64,000 nt of DNA from Acinetobacter junii CIP 64.5 (lineage in GTDB: Bacteria > Pseudomonadota > Gammaproteobacteria > Pseudomonadales > Moraxellaceae). Below the pieces are notes generated by a model. That model was given only the letters and a program-made list of their open reading frames with translations, did not search any database and was not told the DNA's origin. The stretch is from NCBI RefSeq assembly GCF_000368765.1, contig NZ_KB849654.1:648043-712042 (forward strand). Reading direction: 5' to 3'. The position numbers were made by a program, and so were the translations under genes. This document shows positions 59,475-64,000 of this stretch, in pieces. How positions within the stretch are numbered: the first letter of the stretch is position 1; the number at the start of each line of letters is the position of its first letter.

Positions 59475-60314
59475 TTAAACTGATTTTGTCTTTTCACTTA
59501 ACTCTTGTGCAAGCTCTTGACTACGTTTCTGAGCTGCCGCAAGCGCTGCTTGAATATTTTGTGAAATCTGCGCACGATCAAATACCTCTAATGCAGCTTG
59601 AGTCGTACCATTTGGAGATGTCACATTTTTACGCAATTCTGATGGTGAGTTAGAGCTGGTAATTGCCATTTGGGCTGCACCCAATGCTGTTTGCAACGTT
59701 AGTGCTGTTGCAACTTTCTCATCTAAGCCCAAATTCTTTCCTGCTCGAATCATACTTTCCATTAGATAGAAAAAATATGCAGGTCCCGAACCTGATACCG
59801 CTGTTACAGCATCAATTTGAGCTTCGCTATCGACCCAAATCGTCAAACCTGTTGCAGCTAAAATTTGACTCGTTAACTCACGATCTTGAGCATTAACAGC
59901 TTCTGAAGCATAAATACCGTGCGCACCTGTTTGTACTAAAGCAGGTGTATTTGGCATTACACGCACAATACGCTGGCTTCCACCAATCAGCTCTGAAATT
60001 GTTTGAATTTCTGCGCCTGCAATAATGGAAATAACCAGTTTATCGGATAGCAAACCTTTTAAAGGTTGTAAAACCGTAGCTAACACTTGAGGCTTAACCG
60101 CCAGTACGACCACATCTGCATTTTGAATTGCTTCAACATTGTCCGTGATTGTTTGAATTCCTTTTTCTTCTAATATTTGACGAATTTGTTCTACTGGATC
60201 TGAAACTGTAATTCGTGTTGTTGGCAGCCCACGAGAAAGTAATCCTCCGATCAAGGCCTGAGCCATGTTACCGCCGCCAATAAAACAGATGTTTTGATTC
60301 AATGCTGTCGCCAT
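59475..60314 (-). CDS. proC: Pyrroline-5-carboxylate reductase ProC
   Basis: ProC performs the last step of proline synthesis, NADPH-dependent reduction of P5C. The nucleotide-binding motif is FIGGGNMAQALIGGLL (residues 11-26). VKPQVL, MPNTPALVQTGAHGIY and AVSGSGPAYFF are family signatures, and the C-terminal VTSPNGTTQAALEVF ends the active-site helix bundle. The 279-aa length is normal. It is between tilS (three bases) and yggT, so the three are an operon. Confidence 0.97.
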   Translation of the reverse strand: MATALNQNICFIGGGNMAQALIGGLLSRGLPTTRITVSDPVEQIRQILEEKGIQTITDNVEAIQNADVVVLAVKPQVLATVLQPLKGLLSDKLVISIIAGAEIQTISELIGGSQRIVRVMPNTPALVQTGAHGIYASEAVNAQDRELTSQILAATGLTIWVDSEAQIDAVTAVSGSGPAYFFYLMESMIRAGKNLGLDEKVATALTLQTALGAAQMAITSSNSPSELRKNVTSPNGTTQAALEVFDRAQISQNIQAALAAAQKRSQELAQELSEKTKSV

Positions 60315-60317
60315 TTC

Positions 60318-61709
60318 CTACTCGTCATTTGAAAAAGATTGAGGAGAGTTTTCTCGACAATCTGAAACTAAACTTGGTTGCCACCCTCCCTGCTCGATAT
60401 AGTCAGATTGAGCCAACCAAAACCCTTTAGGGCTAAAAACCCCAAGCATAACATTTTCCACGACTAATATTTGAATTGTATGACGGAACCAAGGCAAAAT
60501 CTGTGCATCTTGAATCGCTTTTTTCAGTGGCCAATGCCCGATTCGCCCGTAAAGATGAATTTTTTCACCACCTTGACGTTTAATCAATTTTAAATCTTTA
60601 TTTAATAATTGTTTGGAAAGACCTATATCTTGCGTCAATATTTTGAACTTACCTGAAGCAGTTTGAATCATTTGTTCCAAGTTGTAAGATTGATTCATAA
60701 TAGGTTGAATTGGAAAAAGCTTTTCTGCGTACAGCTCTGCATGAGTTAGACGATACAATTTTTTCTGGTAGCGGACATAATAATAAGAATTAATATGTAA
60801 AGTTGCTTGTGCGTCAGGCTTAGCAAAAATCACTTCATCTTGAAGGCGTTTGACCATTTCATAACTTGGGCGGTATTGATCTTTGCCTTTTATCCAAGCG
60901 GACAACAATTGACGTTTGCGTGCATCCGATAATTCCAACAGGCGAGTTAAATCCAGCTCATTCTCAGTTGCACATAATTTCCAATCACTTTGCAGTACAT
61001 CATCTAAAATTTCTGCGGCATCTTGCATCAGATAACTCGTTCGTGACACAGCTGATTGCATTTTTGGGAAGCGCCTTTCTAATACAGGCCATAACTCTTC
61101 ACGACACCATGCCCGATCATAATGAGTATCATGATTTGTTGGATCGACAACATATTCAAAACCAATTTGTTTAGTCCACTCCTCAATTTGCTGTCGGCTG
61201 AGCTCTAAAAAAGGTCGCCATATCGTCAAATCTTTTCGCACATCATATGCTTGCATGGCGGATAAACCATTAACACCTGCACCTGAAAATAAACGCAATA
61301 GTAGAGTTTCAGCTTGGTCTTGTTGGTGATGAGCTAACACCAAGATTTCATGATTTTTTAAATGCTGTATATAGGCTTGATAACGTGCATGACGTGCTTG
61401 CTGCTCAAGATTTCCTGCATCGACATGTACTTTTTGGATCACACAAGGAATGTTTAATTGTTCAGATTGTTTCTGAACTAAACATCCCCACTCCGTACTG
61501 CTCGATTGCAACTGATGATCAATATAAATTGAACGGGTTTGGCTTGGGAAAATTTCGGACATTAGATACAACAACAGCATGGAATCCATGCCGCCGCTGC
61601 ACCCAATTAAGAATTGAGTATCTTTAGAAAAATGCTGTGTTTGTGCTAAGACGCGATGCCTAAATTGCTGCTGCCAAACTTCATTAAACGTTGATAACGT
61701 GCTTCGCAT
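60318..61709 (-). CDS. tilS: tRNA(Ile)-lysidine synthetase TilS
   Basis: TilS modifies C34 of the CAU-anticodon tRNA-Ile to lysidine so it reads AUA. The ATP pyrophosphatase motif SGGMDS is at about residues 38-43, then [22 protein letters not shown] substrate-binding and a C-terminal TilS domain follow ([26 protein letters not shown] in parts). The ATG at 61709 overlaps accA by 64 bases; no alternative start codon precedes the SGGMDS motif, so the overlap looks real. The 463-aa length fits the long form. Confidence 0.94.
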   Translation of the reverse strand: MRSTLSTFNEVWQQQFRHRVLAQTQHFSKDTQFLIGCSGGMDSMLLLYLMSEIFPSQTRSIYIDHQLQSSSTEWGCLVQKQSEQLNIPCVIQKVHVDAGNLEQQARHARYQAYIQHLKNHEILVLAHHQQDQAETLLLRLFSGAGVNGLSAMQAYDVRKDLTIWRPFLELSRQQIEEWTKQIGFEYVVDPTNHDTHYDRAWCREELWPVLERRFPKMQSAVSRTSYLMQDAAEILDDVLQSDWKLCATENELDLTRLLELSDARKRQLLSAWIKGKDQYRPSYEMVKRLQDEVIFAKPDAQATLHINSYYYVRYQKKLYRLTHAELYAEKLFPIQPIMNQSYNLEQMIQTASGKFKILTQDIGLSKQLLNKDLKLIKRQGGEKIHLYGRIGHWPLKKAIQDAQILPWFRHTIQILVVENVMLGVFSPKGFWLAQSDYIEQGGWQPSLVSDCRENSPQSFSNDE

Positions 61710-62470
61710 CGTGCTTGAGCATCCATCGGTTGCAATTCTTCTAAGGCTTGTTTGAGTACATCTTTCAAATCATGCATGACTTTCTCAGGTTGCAAATGTG
61801 CCCCCTCACCTTCATCCACAACATACTCCACAATTCCAAGCGCTTTCAATTTGTCAGCAGTCAGAGCTAAGGCTTCACTCGCTTGCGCTGCTTTATCAGC
61901 AGTTTTCCATAAAATAGAAGCACAACCTTCTGGTGAAATCACAGAATAAATACTGTGTGAAAGCATAATTACTCGATCTGCCACACCTATACCTAGCGCA
62001 CCACCTGAACCACCTTCACCAAGTACAGTCGCAATCACTGGCACTTTCAAACTAGAAAGCTGAGCCAAACTGGTTGCAATCGCTTCTGCTTGTCCACGCT
62101 CTTCTGCACCTACACCTGGATAAGCACCCATGGTATCGACAAAAGTAAATACAGGTAAATTAAAACGCTCAGCCATATCTAGCAAACGTTGTGATTTACG
62201 ATAGCCTTCTGGGTTACACATACCAAAGTTATGTTGTAACTTTTCACGCGTACTACGTCCACGATGTTGACCAACTACCATTACGGGTTGTCCGTCAAAA
62301 CGAGCAAGACCACCGATCATGGCACCATCATCACCATACAAACGGTCACCGTGAAGTGCATCAAATTCAGTAAAGATTTCACTAACATAATCTAGAAATT
62401 GCGGGCGTTCAGGATGTCGCGCAATTTGAACCGTAGCCCAAGCCTTGGACTGAGTCGCTTTATTTTTCAT
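61646..62470 (-). CDS. accA: Acetyl-CoA carboxylase carboxyltransferase subunit alpha
   Basis: AccA with AccD transfers the carboxyl from biotin to acetyl-CoA, the first step of fatty-acid synthesis. The 274-aa protein has the crotonase-like core: [29 protein letters not shown] (in parts), [40 protein letters not shown] and [13 protein letters not shown]. It is somewhat shorter at the N-terminus than E. coli AccA (319 aa). The 3' end overlaps tilS, so accA-tilS-proC-yggT form one unit. accD is not in the window. Confidence 0.97.
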   Translation of the reverse strand: MKNKATQSKAWATVQIARHPERPQFLDYVSEIFTEFDALHGDRLYGDDGAMIGGLARFDGQPVMVVGQHRGRSTREKLQHNFGMCNPEGYRKSQRLLDMAERFNLPVFTFVDTMGAYPGVGAEERGQAEAIATSLAQLSSLKVPVIATVLGEGGSGGALGIGVADRVIMLSHSIYSVISPEGCASILWKTADKAAQASEALALTADKLKALGIVEYVVDEGEGAHLQPEKVMHDLKDVLKQALEELQPMDAQARCEARYQRLMKFGSSNLGIAS

Positions 62471-62503
62471 AAGTCGTAGATAATCCCTAACAAGGATGTA
62501 TTG

Positions 62504-64000
62504 TTAATCAACAAAATTGTCTGACTGAATATTTAACTCAATGTCCCAATTCTTAAACTGCACTTGCTCATCATGCAAATCAGCAACCAATAAAGGCCAT
62601 TGTTTAGCATCGCCAGAAACGCTGAGTTGCCATTGTTGACCATTTACAACACTCAGTTCAATGGCAGGAAGCATCTGATCACTACGACTATGGTTCAGCA
62701 AAACAGCGAGGCGTAATAGCAAACACAAATAAAGTAAATGGCTGCCACCCACCTTCATTACATCATTTTTTGCATCTGCACGTAATTTACGACGATGGTG
62801 CGATACAAGATGAGAGAGGTGATTTTGATCGATTTGAGAGAAACCGGGGATATCAGAATGCTGCAATAAATATGCACCATGACGATGATAACCACCATGA
62901 CTAATCGCTAATCCAATTTCATGTAAATAAGCTGCACGACGTAGTAAGTCACTGTCTTCAGTCGTTAAATTTAAAGCAACTGCAACGCCATCAAACAATT
63001 GTTGCGCGGTATTCACTACACGTTCGGCTTGTTTAGGATCAGCGTTGTAACGTCCCATTAATGCTTGCACACTACGGTCACGAATATCTTCATGTTTAAA
63101 TCGACCTAACAGGTCATACATCACACCTTCACGTAATGCACCGTCAGAATATGCCAATTTATCAATATTCATCACTTCAAAAATAGCGTACAAAATTGCT
63201 AGACCAGCTGGCAAAACTGCTCGACGATCTTCGCGTAGTCCTTCAAAATCAATTTCAGAGACATGTTTGAATTTTAACAAACGATCTTTTAACTTATATA
63301 AGCCTTCACGGGTCAGATTTTCTTGCTCATCACTTAAACCTAAATTCACAGAAATCTGGCGACAAGCTTTAATCGTCCCGCTAGAACCGACTACTGTATC
63401 CCAGCCTTCTGATTTATAAGTATTTGCGATTGCAGAGAGCTCTTTACGAGCAGCAACTACCGCTTTATCAAAGGCTTTTGTTGAAATCTCACCATCTGCA
63501 AAATATGCCTTACTAAAGGCAACGCAACCCATTTGCAAGGATTCAGTATGCAAAGGCTCAAACTCTTCACCAATAATAAATTCTGTTGACCCCCCACCGA
63601 TGTCAACGACTAAACGTCTGCCACCATTTGCCATGGTATGAGAAACACCTAAATAAATTAGACGAGCCTCTTCACGACCAGCAATAATCTCAATTGGCTT
63701 TGGTAAAATTTCAGCAGCTTTTTGAATAAACTCGTGACCATTTTTAGCTTGTCGTAACGCATTGGTTGCCACAATTCTTAAACGATTAGGTTGAACAGAA
63801 CTTAAACGCCCAACGAATCGAGCTAGACAAGCCAAACCACGCTGTTGCGCAGCTTCAGTTAAATTTTTATTTTCATCGAGTCCAGCGGCCAACTGAACCT
63901 TTTCTGACATTGAAGCAACTTTCTTAACCTCTCCGTGATCTACACGAGCAATTGCCAAATGGAAACTATTCGATCCCATATCAATCGCAGCAAGTAATTC
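62504..64000 (-). CDS. ppx: Exopolyphosphatase, Ppx/GppA family (5' partial)
   Basis: The frame stays open to the last base of the window (ELLAAIDMGSNSF), so the true start is outside; the Met at 63979 is internal. Ppx removes phosphates from polyphosphate ends, and related GppA converts pppGpp. The ASKHA-fold motifs are AAIDMGSNSFHLAIARV, ATNALRQAKNG, VDIGGGSTEFI and VGSSGTI. The C-terminal half is HD-like (RRAAYLHEIGLAISHGGYHRH). About 498 residues are visible, close to full length. Separation of Ppx from GppA by sequence alone is not secure. Confidence 0.92.
   Translation of the reverse strand, partial: ELLAAIDMGSNSFHLAIARVDHGEVKKVASMSEKVQLAAGLDENKNLTEAAQQRGLACLARFVGRLSSVQPNRLRIVATNALRQAKNGHEFIQKAAEILPKPIEIIAGREEARLIYLGVSHTMANGGRRLVVDIGGGSTEFIIGEEFEPLHTESLQMGCVAFSKAYFADGEISTKAFDKAVVAARKELSAIANTYKSEGWDTVVGSSGTIKACRQISVNLGLSDEQENLTREGLYKLKDRLLKFKHVSEIDFEGLREDRRAVLPAGLAILYAIFEVMNIDKLAYSDGALREGVMYDLLGRFKHEDIRDRSVQALMGRYNADPKQAERVVNTAQQLFDGVAVALNLTTEDSDLLRRAAYLHEIGLAISHGGYHRHGAYLLQHSDIPGFSQIDQNHLSHLVSHHRRKLRADAKNDVMKVGGSHLLYLCLLLRLAVLLNHSRSDQMLPAIELSVVNGQQWQLSVSGDAKQWPLLVADLHDEQVQFKNWDIELNIQSDNFVD

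Overview
The window is a chromosomal segment of a low-GC gammaproteobacterium, almost certainly an Acinetobacter. The evidence is the combination of a six-gene fil-type envelope operon, a GigA/GigB-like stress pair, a membrane-anchored C13 peptidase, scattered gsp genes, and the order ibaG-murA-hisG-hisD-hisC. The species cannot be fixed from the window. It opens inside a P2-like prophage or prophage remnant and closes inside ppx.

Layout. 1-2375: large terminase (5' end outside the window) and portal gene of a P2-type phage, in the P then Q order of the P2 PQ operon. 2378-4010: a shared terminator and then a divergent two-gene cassette (330-aa soluble protein, 190-aa four-helix membrane protein) of unrecognised function, in the part of P2-like genomes that usually carries exchangeable anti-phage or lysogenic-conversion genes. 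4011-4884: no gene, but an operator-like palindrome and direct repeats. 4885-5302: Pro-His-Arg-Pro tRNA cluster with a strong promoter. 5435-10304: nadA, argJ, ogt, a guanidine exporter gene under a mini-ykkC (guanidine-II) riboswitch, and two coupled unknown genes. 10324-13599: copper resistance (copA, copB, and a Met/His/Cys-rich small gene broken at a nine-base homopolymer). 13600-14010: no gene, but five DnaA-box-like sequences in exact 12-nt register. 14011-21973: rpe, DUF2218 gene, fghA, C13 peptidase, rsmJ, uppP, tsaB, gamma-carbonic anhydrase-like gene and two Nudix genes.

22006-30088: the fil-type operon (FilA to FilF), with a strong intrinsic terminator between the first gene and the rest. 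30612-38805: pabB facing hisC-hisD-hisG-murA-ibaG, then hpf and rpoN. 38993-44839: a complete rRNA operon on the minus strand (16S, tRNA-Ile, tRNA-Ala, 23S, 5S, terminator) with two tandem promoters. 45034-49623: mlaA (without a lipobox cysteine), gigA-gigB, a nitrilase-family amidase, a small secreted protein and an Ohr/OsmC protein. 49681-64000: gspE, a DUF432 gene with an MscS-type channel, a 956-aa DUF2339 membrane protein, polA, yggT, proC, tilS, accA and partial ppx.

Most of the window is core metabolism and translation. The accessory or unexplained parts are the phage-linked cassette with its putative operator, the 12-nt DnaA-box array, the frameshifted copper gene, the fil operon and the C13 peptidase. 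The best candidate for an undescribed system is the two-gene cassette at 2414-4010; a defence role is inferred from position and architecture only.
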